A stretch of DNA of 64,000 nt from Dactylosporangium sp. AC04546 (GTDB lineage Bacteria > Actinomycetota > Actinomycetes > Mycobacteriales > Micromonosporaceae). A program made the position numbers and the translations under genes. The stretch's first letter is position 1. Each line of letters starts with the position of its first letter. The notes under the pieces are model-generated. The model ran no database searches. It saw nothing but the letters and a program-made list of their open reading frames with translations, and was not told the origin of the DNA. This document shows, one piece after another, positions 17,785-25,866 of this stretch. Location of the stretch: assembly GCF_022095675.1 (NCBI RefSeq), contig NZ_JAHYSG010000002.1:217151-281150 (forward strand), in the 5' to 3' direction.

Positions 17785-18217
17785 GCGTCCCGCCGGCCCG
17801 GCCGGCACTTCCCGAGCCGCCGGACCCAGCCGGCCCGAAGACCGGCACGGCTGGATGGTCGCCCACGGCCTCGAACCTCGCCGTCACGGCGGCACCCACC
17901 GGGTCGTCGTCCGGGGCGAACCCGACCAGGGTGCTCAGCAACCGCACACCGCACGTCAGCTCGACCAGTGCGACGTTGTAGGGCAGGCGGTCCTTGAGGG
18001 CCGGCGAGTAGGCGCGGTGGTAGACCGCATAGGACCACACCGTGCCCGCCGGCTCCACCTCCTCCCAGCGGAATGCCCGGTCCAGGCACTCCGGGCAGAC
18101 GCCGGCGGCCGGCCAGCGCACGTACGCACAGCGGTCGCACCGCTGGAACACGAGCCGGCCCTCGGCCGCCCCGGACCAGAAGCGCGAGTCGTGCGGTACC
18201 TCGGGCGTGCCGTGCAT
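17771..18217 (-). CDS. Zn-ribbon/OB-fold (DUF35) protein, thiolase partner
   Basis: A 148-residue protein with the rubredoxin-like zinc ribbon FQRCDRCAYVRWPAAGVCPECL (CxxC...CxxC), then an OB-fold starting VEPAGTVWSYAVYHRAYSP. DUF35 proteins partner with thiolase-superfamily enzymes; in steroid degradation the Ltp2 aldolase needs a DUF35 domain. Here the thiolase gene ends two bases upstream, with GGAGG serving this ATG, so the two are almost certainly co-translated and form a complex. The Gly/Ser-rich tail after the OB-fold is probably disordered. Confidence 0.92.
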   Translation of the reverse strand: MHGTPEVPHDSRFWSGAAEGRLVFQRCDRCAYVRWPAAGVCPECLDRAFRWEEVEPAGTVWSYAVYHRAYSPALKDRLPYNVALVELTCGVRLLSTLVGFAPDDDPVGAAVTARFEAVGDHPAVPVFGPAGSGGSGSAGRAGGTLSRR

Positions 18218-18219
18218 GG

Positions 18220-19371
18220 TCAGGCCACCTCCGTACTCAGGATCGTGCTCGCGGCTTTCATGAAGCCGAACGTCGAGCAGTACTGCGCAGTGCGCAGCCC
18301 CTCGATCTGGCGTGGGCCGGCATCGCCGCGCAGCTGGCGGACCGCTTCGCACAGATGCAGGAAGCCCCACATATAGGCCTCGGACAGCTGTCCGCCGTTG
18401 GTGTTGAGCGGCAGCTTTCCGCCGAACCCGACGTCGCCGCGGGCGAACGCCTCCCCGACGCCGCCGGCCTCGACGAAGCCGTAGTACTCGAGCATCTGCA
18501 GCACCCAGACGCTGGTCGGGTCCTGGATGTACAGGGCGTCGATGCCGTCCCGGCCGATGCCCGCGGCCGGGTACACACGCTCGGCCACCTGCCGGATCCA
18601 GGGACGCATCCACTGGTCGGCGTTCTGGCGGTCCCGCAGTCCGCTCTGCTGGGCGACGCCCATGACGTGGACCGGACGGTCGGTCAGCTCCCTGGCCCGG
18701 TCGGCCCGCGCGACGATCAGGCACGCGGCACCGTCGGAGATCATGCAGACGTCCGGCCGGCGCAGGGGCGCGACCAGATACGGCATCTCCAGGTAGTCCT
18801 CGACCGTCAGCGGGTCGCGGAAGATGGCGAGCGGATTGTCGGCCGCGTACGCCCGTTGCGACACCGCGATCCGTGCGAGGTCGGCCTCGGTCGTGCCGTA
18901 CAGGTGCTGGTGCCGGCGGAAGGCCATCGCGGCCGGGCCGGCGACGTTGAGGAACCCGTAGACCGACGCCTCGTCCTGGCGCCCGAGCGGGTGGCTGAAC
19001 CTGTTGCCGGCGCTGCGCTGGTTGGTGCCGTAGACGATCGCCACCACGCTCGCGAGCCCCGCGTCGATGACCGCACACGCCAGGTGCAGCGAGAAGTTGC
19101 AGGTTCCGTAGTCGAGCGTCGCGCTGTACGCCGGGTTCAGCCCGGCGAGCCGTCCGATCTCGGTGTCGATACCGAAGCCGCCGTACGACTTGCACGTGAT
19201 CAGGCCGTCGATCGCCGACTTGTCGATGCCGGACTCCGCCAGGGTGATGCGCAGGCCCTCGACGGCGAGCTCGTCCGCGGAGAGGCCAGGGATGGTTCCC
19301 TGTGCCGAGTTCCCCGCGGCGACGATCGCGGTCCGGCCACGGATGGCGCCCCCGAGCGCCGCGCCGCCCAT
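18220..19371 (-). CDS. Thiolase-superfamily enzyme (lipid-transfer/aldolase type)
   Basis: A 383-residue protein of the SCP2/Ltp2-like thiolase branch. It begins with AIVAAGNSAQGTIPGLSADEL, has DYGTCNFSLHLACAVIDAG where the nucleophilic Cys of true thiolases normally sits, and ends with NTNGGQLSEAYMWGFLHLCEA. Together with the adjacent DUF35 gene it could be either a thiolase for CoA-dependent cleavage or a retro-aldolase shortening a side chain. Start: ATG 19371 shares one base with the stop of the upstream CoA-transferase (TGATG), so translation is coupled. The catalytic mode cannot be settled by eye. Confidence 0.9.
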   Translation of the reverse strand: MGGAALGGAIRGRTAIVAAGNSAQGTIPGLSADELAVEGLRITLAESGIDKSAIDGLITCKSYGGFGIDTEIGRLAGLNPAYSATLDYGTCNFSLHLACAVIDAGLASVVAIVYGTNQRSAGNRFSHPLGRQDEASVYGFLNVAGPAAMAFRRHQHLYGTTEADLARIAVSQRAYAADNPLAIFRDPLTVEDYLEMPYLVAPLRRPDVCMISDGAACLIVARADRARELTDRPVHVMGVAQQSGLRDRQNADQWMRPWIRQVAERVYPAAGIGRDGIDALYIQDPTSVWVLQMLEYYGFVEAGGVGEAFARGDVGFGGKLPLNTNGGQLSEAYMWGFLHLCEAVRQLRGDAGPRQIEGLRTAQYCSTFGFMKAASTILSTEVA

Positions 19372-21935
19372 CAGATCGCTTCCTGCGCCGCGAGCTCGTC
19401 GACCTCGTCCGTGGAGAGACCGAGCAGCTCGGCGTACACCTCGTAGTTGTGCTCGCCGTACGTCGGTGCGCCCCGGCCGACCCGACCGCCCGCGTACTGC
19501 GGGGTGTCGCCCATCTTCACCGAGGGTGCGGCGACGGGCCAGTGGCCGAAGTTCGTCGCGTCGAGCTCGGTGAGCCACTCCAGTGCCGCCAGCTGCGGGT
19601 CGTTCTCGACCCGGTCCCTGGTCGTCTGCGCGACCCCGGCCGCGACGCCGACGGCCTGCAGCCGTTCCATCAGGTCGAAGGGTTCTTCGCCGGTGGTCCA
19701 CGACTCGACCAGCTTGTCCAGCGCGGAACGGTGCGCCTGGCGCGCTTCGAGCGTACGGAAGTCCGCGTGATCGAGCCATTCGGGATGGCCGGCCTCCTTG
19801 GCGAGGGCCACCCAGTCGTCGTCGCTCTGGCAGGTGATCGCGATCCAGCGGTCCTCACCCCTGGTGCGGTAGAGCCCCTCGGGTGCGGCCTGCCCGTACG
19901 GCGAGCGGTTGCCCGCGCGGCGCCACTCGCGGCCGTTGACCTGGAAGTCGAGCGTCGGGACGGCGGTCATGAACAGGCCCACCTCGCTCTGCGAGGCGTC
20001 GATGGCCTGGCCCTGCCCCGTGACGTCATGGTGGTACACCGCGCTCAGGATCGCGAGCGCGAAACTGTAGGCGCCGAACCAGTCGAGGTAGGAGTAACCC
20101 CAGCCGGCCGGCGGGAACGGGTCGGGCAGGCCGCTCATCTCCGAGATGCCCGCGAAGGCCTGGGCGACGGGGCCGATCGTGCGGAACCGGCCGTACACGC
20201 CCTTCGTGCCCATCCCCGACTGCTTCGCGTAGATGATGTCGTGCTTGATCTTGCGTAGCTCGTCGTAGCCGAGCCCCCAGCTCTCCATCACGCCGGGCGA
20301 GAAGCCCTCGGCGACGACCGTGCTCTCGCCGACGAGCCGGCGCGCGAGCTCCAGGCCTTTGGGGTGCTTGACGTTGATCGAGATGCCACGCTTGCCGGGG
20401 TTCTTGTTGTTGTACTGCGCCCCGACCGGCCCGCCGAGGTCGGCGGGCCAGCGGGACGGCACCGGACCGGTCGCCTTCTCCCGCGCCTCGCGGCCACCGA
20501 CCGGGGCGCCTCCCCGGCGCGGGTCGAGGTTCTTGTGCCACTCGACCTTGATGACGTCCGCGCCGAGCGAGGCCAGGAAGCGGGTCGCGCCCGCCGACGC
20601 CAGCATCCAGGTGAAGTCGAGGATCCGTACGCCCTGCAGGGCCCATGGCAGCCCGTGCACGGAGCGCAGCTGCGGTCCGGTGGACGGCACGCGCTCGATC
20701 ACCCGTGGGCGCACGCTCAGGCGCAGGTCCCGGTCCTGGTCCAGCCGCGGCGCGGGCCGGTGGGCGCCCCAGGCGGTCCCGGTCGCGACCCACTTGCTGG
20801 ACGGGTAGCGCAGGGAACGGCCGAGATCGGCGTGCTCCACCTCGCCGTACGTGCCGCGCTGGAGCCAGTGCTCGTCGTAGGCGTTCTCGTGCGGCTTGCG
20901 CACCGGGACCCACATCAGTCCGGCCTCCTGCGCCTCACGCCACGGCACGTCCTCGAAGAGGTAGCGCCGGATGGTGTGTTCGACCGCGTCCATGTTGCGG
21001 GCCGCGCCGCCCTCCATGCCCGGGAGCACGCGGGAGTCCTTCGTGCCGACCTCGTCGCTGCCGTCGCTGACGTCGCCGCCGAGGCCGTACCGGTCGAGGA
21101 ACGGCTTGAGGAGCTTGGCGTTGCGGGTCGAGGCGAGGATCCAGCGACCGTCCTTGGTCTGGAAGATCGACCGGTGCCGCGAGACCTCCGGCGCGGAGTG
21201 CCGGCAGGTCTGGCGGTGGAAGGGCGTCCGCAGGCACACCCAGGACATGAGGTCGCCCTCGGTGTTCTTCGCCACGGTCTCGTGGACAGCGCACGAGAGG
21301 TGCTGCCCGCGACCGGTACGCCGGCGCGCCATCAGGGCGGCGATGATGGTGAACGCCAGCTGCTCGCCGGCGACCGCGTAGGAGTGGTCGAGCTGGGCCG
21401 CGATCGGCGGCAGGTCGTAGCGGCCGGAGGGGTCCGGGTCGTAGCCGTTGTTCATGACCTGGCCGCCGAGTGCCAGGTGGACGAGGTCCGACGCCTTCCA
21501 GTCCTTGCGCGGGCCCTCCTCCCCGAACGGCGTCATGCGGGCGTACACGAGGTGAGCGTGGCGGCCGCGCAGTTCGGCACTGCCGAGGCCGCGCCCGTCG
21601 AGGTAGCCGAGGACGCTCGCGTCCAGGAGCACGTCGCTGCCGGCCACGAGATCCTCGAAGGCCGCCCGGTCGTCGCCGGTGTCGAGGTCGAGAACGATCG
21701 ACTTCTTGCCGCGGTTGTAGGCCCAGAAGTGCAGCGAACGCTCGGGATCTGGAACATCATCGACGAACGGTGCCATCCGGCGGCTGGTGCTGCCCGCCGG
21801 CGGCTCGACCTTGATCACCTCGGCGCCGAGTCCGCCGAGCACGAGCCCGCAGTACTCACCGATCCGGTCGCCGAACTCGACGATCCGGACGCCGGCGAGC
21901 GCCCCCGGCTTCAGGTTGTCTTCCGATGCGTCCAT
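19371..21935 (-). CDS. Two-domain class III CoA-transferase (CaiB/BaiF fusion)
   Basis: An 854-residue tandem fusion. Module 1 (about residues 10-390) has GLGAEVIKVEPPAGS and DASVLGYLDGRG. Module 2 (from about 440) has FLASLGADVIKVEWHKN and SPGVMESWGLGYDELRKI. Both halves keep an Asp in the likely catalytic region (QLDHSYAVAG and SYLDWFGAYS), unlike the other two fusions in the window. The ATG at 21935 (MDASEDN) is chosen over a GTG one codon before; a weak AAGAGAG precedes it. It follows the EthA-like monooxygenase by 64 bases and is coupled to the thiolase, placing it in a four-gene operon ending in DUF35. Confidence 0.92.
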   Translation of the reverse strand: MDASEDNLKPGALAGVRIVEFGDRIGEYCGLVLGGLGAEVIKVEPPAGSTSRRMAPFVDDVPDPERSLHFWAYNRGKKSIVLDLDTGDDRAAFEDLVAGSDVLLDASVLGYLDGRGLGSAELRGRHAHLVYARMTPFGEEGPRKDWKASDLVHLALGGQVMNNGYDPDPSGRYDLPPIAAQLDHSYAVAGEQLAFTIIAALMARRRTGRGQHLSCAVHETVAKNTEGDLMSWVCLRTPFHRQTCRHSAPEVSRHRSIFQTKDGRWILASTRNAKLLKPFLDRYGLGGDVSDGSDEVGTKDSRVLPGMEGGAARNMDAVEHTIRRYLFEDVPWREAQEAGLMWVPVRKPHENAYDEHWLQRGTYGEVEHADLGRSLRYPSSKWVATGTAWGAHRPAPRLDQDRDLRLSVRPRVIERVPSTGPQLRSVHGLPWALQGVRILDFTWMLASAGATRFLASLGADVIKVEWHKNLDPRRGGAPVGGREAREKATGPVPSRWPADLGGPVGAQYNNKNPGKRGISINVKHPKGLELARRLVGESTVVAEGFSPGVMESWGLGYDELRKIKHDIIYAKQSGMGTKGVYGRFRTIGPVAQAFAGISEMSGLPDPFPPAGWGYSYLDWFGAYSFALAILSAVYHHDVTGQGQAIDASQSEVGLFMTAVPTLDFQVNGREWRRAGNRSPYGQAAPEGLYRTRGEDRWIAITCQSDDDWVALAKEAGHPEWLDHADFRTLEARQAHRSALDKLVESWTTGEEPFDLMERLQAVGVAAGVAQTTRDRVENDPQLAALEWLTELDATNFGHWPVAAPSVKMGDTPQYAGGRVGRGAPTYGEHNYEVYAELLGLSTDEVDELAAQEAI

Positions 21936-21999
21936 CACGAACTCAGCTCTCTTCGGGGGGTCGGAACGGCGGGCGGCGTCGGTCAGCTGCACGACGCGT

Positions 22000-23478
22000 T
22001 CATGCCGGGTCGCCGGCCGAGGACTGGGCGAGCACGTCACCGCTGCGGGCGGGGTACCGGTCGAAGTGGGCCAGGTCGAGCGTGGCGTACTGGTCGACGT
22101 GCCGCTGCCGGGTGAACGGCCAGATGATCGGCGTCCCGCCCTGGTCGGTGTACCAGTTGTCGCAGAGGGAGTACGTCGTGTCCGGCAGGGCGGCCCGGAC
22201 GGTGTCGCAGAACTCGCGAGTCGCCCGCTCCGTCGGCGCCAGTGCGTGCCGGTCCTCCGCGATGACGCGCAGCAGCCGGATCAGGAAGCCGACCTCGTCG
22301 CGCAGGCAGGTCGGGATCGCGATCGAGTTGACCGGCGCGAACGGGCCGTTGAGCAGGAAGAAGTTCGGCATGTGCGGCAACGCCACGCCCCGGTAGGAGT
22401 AGACGCCCTCGTTCCAGACCGACTCGACGGTCTTCCCGCCGGGTCCGACAACGTTCATCGGACGCATGTAGGCGTGGGTGTCGAAACCGGTCGCGTAGAC
22501 GATCACGTCGAGCTCGTGCAGCTTGCCGTCCTGGTCGACGATCCCCTCCGGCTGGACTCGCCCCACGCCGCCGAAGACAGGTTCGACGTTCGGGAGCTGG
22601 ACCACCCGGTAGTAGTCGGGCGACTTCGGGATGCGTTTGCAGCCCAGCGGCTCCTTCGGGGTGAACTTCTCCCGAAGTGCCGGGTCCGGGATCTCCTCGC
22701 GCAGCGAACGGAGGAACCGCTCGTTCATCTCCTCGCGCTCGCGACCGGGCACGAGGCGCCAGGTCTCCGAACCGTCGGTCGTCAGCCGCAGCCGGGCCAT
22801 GCGCCGGTCCCAGTAGCCGGCGAGGGCCGGGACGCGCAGCAGCAGCCGCTCGATCGCCGAGATCTTCGGGTTCTCCTTGATCTGGATCCACTGCGGCGTG
22901 CGGATGAAGTGCTTGACGTCGTGGCCACGCTTGCCGAGCTCGCTCACGATCTGGATGCCGCTCGACCCGGTACCGACCACACCGATCCGCTTACCGTCGA
23001 GTTCGACGGCGTGGTTCCATTCCGAGGAGTGGAAGCTCGCGCCGGCGAAGGTGTCGGTGCCGGGGAACGCCGGGCGCTTGGGGACGTGCAGGAACCCGGT
23101 GGCGGCGACGACGACGTCGAAGTCCTCGGTGCCACCGTCGTGGGTCAGGGTCCAGGCGCCGTCATTCCAGGTCGCGGCTCGGACCTCGGTGTTGAACCGG
23201 ATGTTCGGCTGGATGCCGCGCTCGCGGGCGAACCCGACGAGGTACCGGCGGATCTCCTCCCCCGGCGCGTAGCGCTTCGACCAGGAGTTCCTGCGCGCGA
23301 ACGGGAACTCGTAGCTGCGGGTGATGACGTCGACGTGCAGGCCCGGGTACGTGTTGTCGTGCCAGGTGCCGCCGACGGCCGCGCGTTTCTCGAAGATCCG
23401 GTATGGGATGCCGGCCTCGGCGAGGTGGTGGGCGAGAAACAGCCCCGACATGCCCGCGCCAATGATGCCGACTCTCAC
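22000..23478 (-). CDS. EthA-like flavin monooxygenase / Baeyer-Villiger monooxygenase
   Basis: A 492-residue flavoprotein. It has the FAD loop IIGAGMSGLFLAHHL, GGTWHDNTYPGLHVD, a BVMO-type fingerprint FAGASFHSSEWN (FxGxxxHxxxWN) and a second loop VVGTGSSGIQIVSELG. This branch includes EthA-type and 4-hydroxyacetophenone-monooxygenase-like enzymes. GTG 23478 is chosen because GGAGG lies 7 bases upstream and the protein then starts RVGIIGAG. It heads the operon EthA-like, CoA-transferase fusion, thiolase, DUF35. Likely role: ketone-to-ester oxidation on a more linear intermediate than the other two BVMOs (inference). Confidence 0.93.
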   Translation of the reverse strand: MRVGIIGAGMSGLFLAHHLAEAGIPYRIFEKRAAVGGTWHDNTYPGLHVDVITRSYEFPFARRNSWSKRYAPGEEIRRYLVGFARERGIQPNIRFNTEVRAATWNDGAWTLTHDGGTEDFDVVVAATGFLHVPKRPAFPGTDTFAGASFHSSEWNHAVELDGKRIGVVGTGSSGIQIVSELGKRGHDVKHFIRTPQWIQIKENPKISAIERLLLRVPALAGYWDRRMARLRLTTDGSETWRLVPGREREEMNERFLRSLREEIPDPALREKFTPKEPLGCKRIPKSPDYYRVVQLPNVEPVFGGVGRVQPEGIVDQDGKLHELDVIVYATGFDTHAYMRPMNVVGPGGKTVESVWNEGVYSYRGVALPHMPNFFLLNGPFAPVNSIAIPTCLRDEVGFLIRLLRVIAEDRHALAPTERATREFCDTVRAALPDTTYSLCDNWYTDQGGTPIIWPFTRQRHVDQYATLDLAHFDRYPARSGDVLAQSSAGDPA

Positions 23479-23511
23479 CGGACGACCTCCGCTCCACCAC
23501 AACGGTTCTCA

Positions 23512-23532
23512 ACCATAGTTCTACCATAACTT
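23512..23532. promoter_or_regulatory. Direct repeat ACCATAGTT / ACCATAACT in divergent promoter
   Basis: ACCATAGTT (23512-23520) and ACCATAACT (23523-23531) lie 11 bases apart, about one helical turn, 34-53 bases upstream of the minus-strand monooxygenase. Read on the minus strand they give two TATGGT hexamers, acceptable actinobacterial -10 elements. They belong to the recurrent ACCATANYT set in this window. Confidence 0.45.
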
Positions 23533-23692
23533 GACGACCGCCCAACGGTCCTCCGGCGGCGGGATCCGAGACGAACTTCATTGCGCAGCCGGCGACCGCA
23601 CCCCGCACCCGCACGCCGCTGCGACCGGGCGGCCGGCAGTGCATTCCTGGTCATCATTGCATGACAACTGAAGCATCGTTAGCGTGTACCTC

Positions 23693-24241
23693 ATGAGTGA
23701 TCAGGCATGGACTCCCGACCCGCTGCGAGTGCGGGAGCTGATCGATCGGCAGGACATCCTCGACTGCCTCCTGCGCTACACCCGCGGCGTCGACCGTCTC
23801 GACGAGGACCTGCTGCGCTCGGCGTACCACCCCGACGCGATCGACGACCACGGCATCTTCCGGGGCGGGGTCGAGGAGTTCATCCGGTGGGCGTTCGACG
23901 GCCACCGCAGGAACCACCACGGCGAGCAGCACTACGTCACCAACCACACCTGCGAGATCGACGGCGACGTCGCGCACACCGAGACCTACTTCGTCATGGT
24001 CGGGCAGAACACGGCGGGCACGCCGGTGACCCTGCACGGCGGCCGCTACATCGACCAGTTCGAGCGGCGCGACGGCACGTGGCGGATCGCCCACCGGGTG
24101 TCGATGCTCGAGTGGGTCGGCGGTGTCACCGAGCCCGATCTGGCACCGGTGGACCGCAAGCGCAACGGCACGATCGCACGCGACCGCACCGACACCTCCT
24201 ACGATCGGCCGCTGCTCACCGAGGCCCGCCGCGAGGCCTGA
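23693..24241 (+). CDS. NTF2-like (SnoaL_4-type) protein
   Basis: A 182-residue alpha+beta cone-fold protein. The N-terminal RQDILDCLLRYTRGVDRLDEDLL followed by YHPDAIDDHGIF is a strong SnoaL_4 signature, with the ...DDHG... Asp/His pair seen in dehydratase and isomerase members. It is one of three such proteins in the window. ATG 23693 (MSDQAWTP) is preferred to GTG 23684 because nothing before it is conserved-looking. It is divergent from the EthA-like operon and convergent with an ALDH. Possible function: dehydration, isomerisation or hydrolysis of a small intermediate. Confidence 0.88.
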   Translation: MSDQAWTPDPLRVRELIDRQDILDCLLRYTRGVDRLDEDLLRSAYHPDAIDDHGIFRGGVEEFIRWAFDGHRRNHHGEQHYVTNHTCEIDGDVAHTETYFVMVGQNTAGTPVTLHGGRYIDQFERRDGTWRIAHRVSMLEWVGGVTEPDLAPVDRKRNGTIARDRTDTSYDRPLLTEARREA

Positions 24242-24268
24242 CCGCGCGCCGTCGCGAGGCCGCGGTCA
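24239..24268. terminator. Hairpin spanning the ends of convergent genes
   Basis: TGACCGCG (24239-24246) pairs perfectly with CGCGGTCA (24261-24268) around a 14-base loop. It overlaps the stop codons of both the NTF2-like gene and the aldehyde dehydrogenase. There is no T-run, but a GC stem alone is usual in these genomes. Confidence 0.55.
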
Positions 24269-25681
24269 CCGGGTGCTGACCACCGTCGTCTTGAGCTGGG
24301 TGTAGTACAGCAGCGACTCGAAGCCCTTCTCGCGCCCGATACCGCTCGACTTGTACCCGCCGAACGGCGTCTCGATGCCGGTGCGGCCGCCGTTCACGAT
24401 CACCTGGCCCGCGTCGAGGCGGGACGCGACCCGCAGCGCACGCGCGGAGTCCGCCGTCCACACGCTCGCCACGAGGCCGTACTCCGAGTCGTTCGCCAGC
24501 TCGACGGCCTCCGCCTCGGTCTCGAAGGGGGTCACCGCGAGGACCGGGCCGAAGACCTCTTCGCGGAAGATCCGCATGTCGCGGGTGACGTCCGCGTAGA
24601 CGGTCGGCTCGACGTACCGGCCGGCCGCGAGTTCCCCCGTCACGGCGCGGCCGCCCGTGACCACGCGGGCTCCCTCGTCCTTGGCGACCTCGAAGTAGTC
24701 GACCACCTTCTCGAACTGGGCCTCGGTCGTCATGGGGGCCAGCCGTTCGCCCGGCGTGCGCGCGGCCATCGCCTCGCCGACACGGGCCAGGACCGCGTCG
24801 TACACGTCGGTCTGGACGAGCAGCCGGCTGAGCGCCGCGCACTGCTGGCCGGCGCCGGTGCAGATGGTGAGCGCGCTGTCGACGACGCGGTCGAGATCGG
24901 CGTCGGCGAACACCACGTTCGCGGACTTGCCGCCGAGTTCCAGGATGGTCGGGACCAGCCGCCGGGCGGCCGCCTCGGCCACGGAGCGGCCGGTCACCAC
25001 CGACCCGGTGAAGGCCACCAGCCGAACGCCGGGGTGGTCGACCAGGGCCTTGCCCGCCTCGGTACCGGTGCCGAGCACGACGTTGACCACGCCCGGCGGG
25101 ACACCGACCTCCTCGCAGAGCCGGGCGAGCATGACGGTGGTGCTGGACGTGAACTCCGACGGCTTCACCACCACGGTGTTGCCGGCCGCCAGGGCCGCGG
25201 CCATGCCGCGCGCGGCCTGGGTCAGCGGTCCGTTCCACGGTGTGATCATGCCGACGACGCCGTACGGCTCGCGACTGGTGAAGGCGTGGTCGCCCGCGCC
25301 GAGGTTGATCGTTTCGCCGAAGAGAGCGCGCACGACGCCGCCGTAGTACTCGAAGTAGTCGGCCGCGACGTGCAGTCCGCCGCGCATCTCCGCCACGAGC
25401 TTCCCGGTCTCCTCGACCTCGACCGCGACGAACTCCTCCGCGCGGTCGCGCAGCCGCCGGGCCACCTCGGCGAGCAGCCGGCCGCGCTGCACGGGCGCCC
25501 GGTCCGCCCAGTCACGCGCCGCGGACCTCGCCGCCGCGACGGCCAGGGCAACGTGCTCGCGGCCGCCGAGCGTCACCCGCGCCACCGGTCTGCGGTCGAG
25601 CGGGCCCTCGACAAGGAGCGTCTCCTGAGCGTCCCGCGGGATCGACGTTCCCGAGATCCAGTGATCGAGCTCGCGCACCAT
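24266..25681 (-). CDS. NAD(P)-dependent aldehyde dehydrogenase
   Basis: A 471-residue ALDH. It shows MITPWNGPL (oxyanion Asn region), VVVKPSEFTSS, the catalytic Glu in ILELGGKSANVV and the nucleophilic Cys in TGAGQQCAALSRL. EEVFGPVLAVTPF and PFGGYKSSGIGREKG complete the pattern. The ATG at 25681 follows GGAGG by five bases; a TTG four codons earlier is less likely. It stands alone between a convergent NTF2-like gene and a divergent CoA-transferase fusion. Likely role: oxidising the aldehyde made after lactone opening to an acid for CoA activation. Confidence 0.94.
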   Translation of the reverse strand: MVRELDHWISGTSIPRDAQETLLVEGPLDRRPVARVTLGGREHVALAVAAARSAARDWADRAPVQRGRLLAEVARRLRDRAEEFVAVEVEETGKLVAEMRGGLHVAADYFEYYGGVVRALFGETINLGAGDHAFTSREPYGVVGMITPWNGPLTQAARGMAAALAAGNTVVVKPSEFTSSTTVMLARLCEEVGVPPGVVNVVLGTGTEAGKALVDHPGVRLVAFTGSVVTGRSVAEAAARRLVPTILELGGKSANVVFADADLDRVVDSALTICTGAGQQCAALSRLLVQTDVYDAVLARVGEAMAARTPGERLAPMTTEAQFEKVVDYFEVAKDEGARVVTGGRAVTGELAAGRYVEPTVYADVTRDMRIFREEVFGPVLAVTPFETEAEAVELANDSEYGLVASVWTADSARALRVASRLDAGQVIVNGGRTGIETPFGGYKSSGIGREKGFESLLYYTQLKTTVVSTR

Positions 25682-25758
25682 GCCTGCCTCCAAAGACCGG
25701 TTCCGGGCGGCCCCGCCAGGGCCCGCCAGGGCCCCAAACGATCATGCAATCGACCACT

Positions 25759-25767
25759 ACCATAATT
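25759..25767 (+). promoter_or_regulatory. ACCATAATT motif in divergent promoter
   Basis: ACCATAATT lies 77 bases upstream of the aldehyde dehydrogenase start and 99 upstream of the CoA-transferase fusion start, within an AT-rich patch. It is identical to the site at 3796. Confidence 0.4.
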
Positions 25768-25866
25768 AGAGCAGTGCTGACGGCGCCCATCTTTGATATA
25801 ACACCATTGGAGGCGCGATCCCCAAAGCGCCCGCACAAGAGCAACGCTCGCCGGAACGGAGACCAG

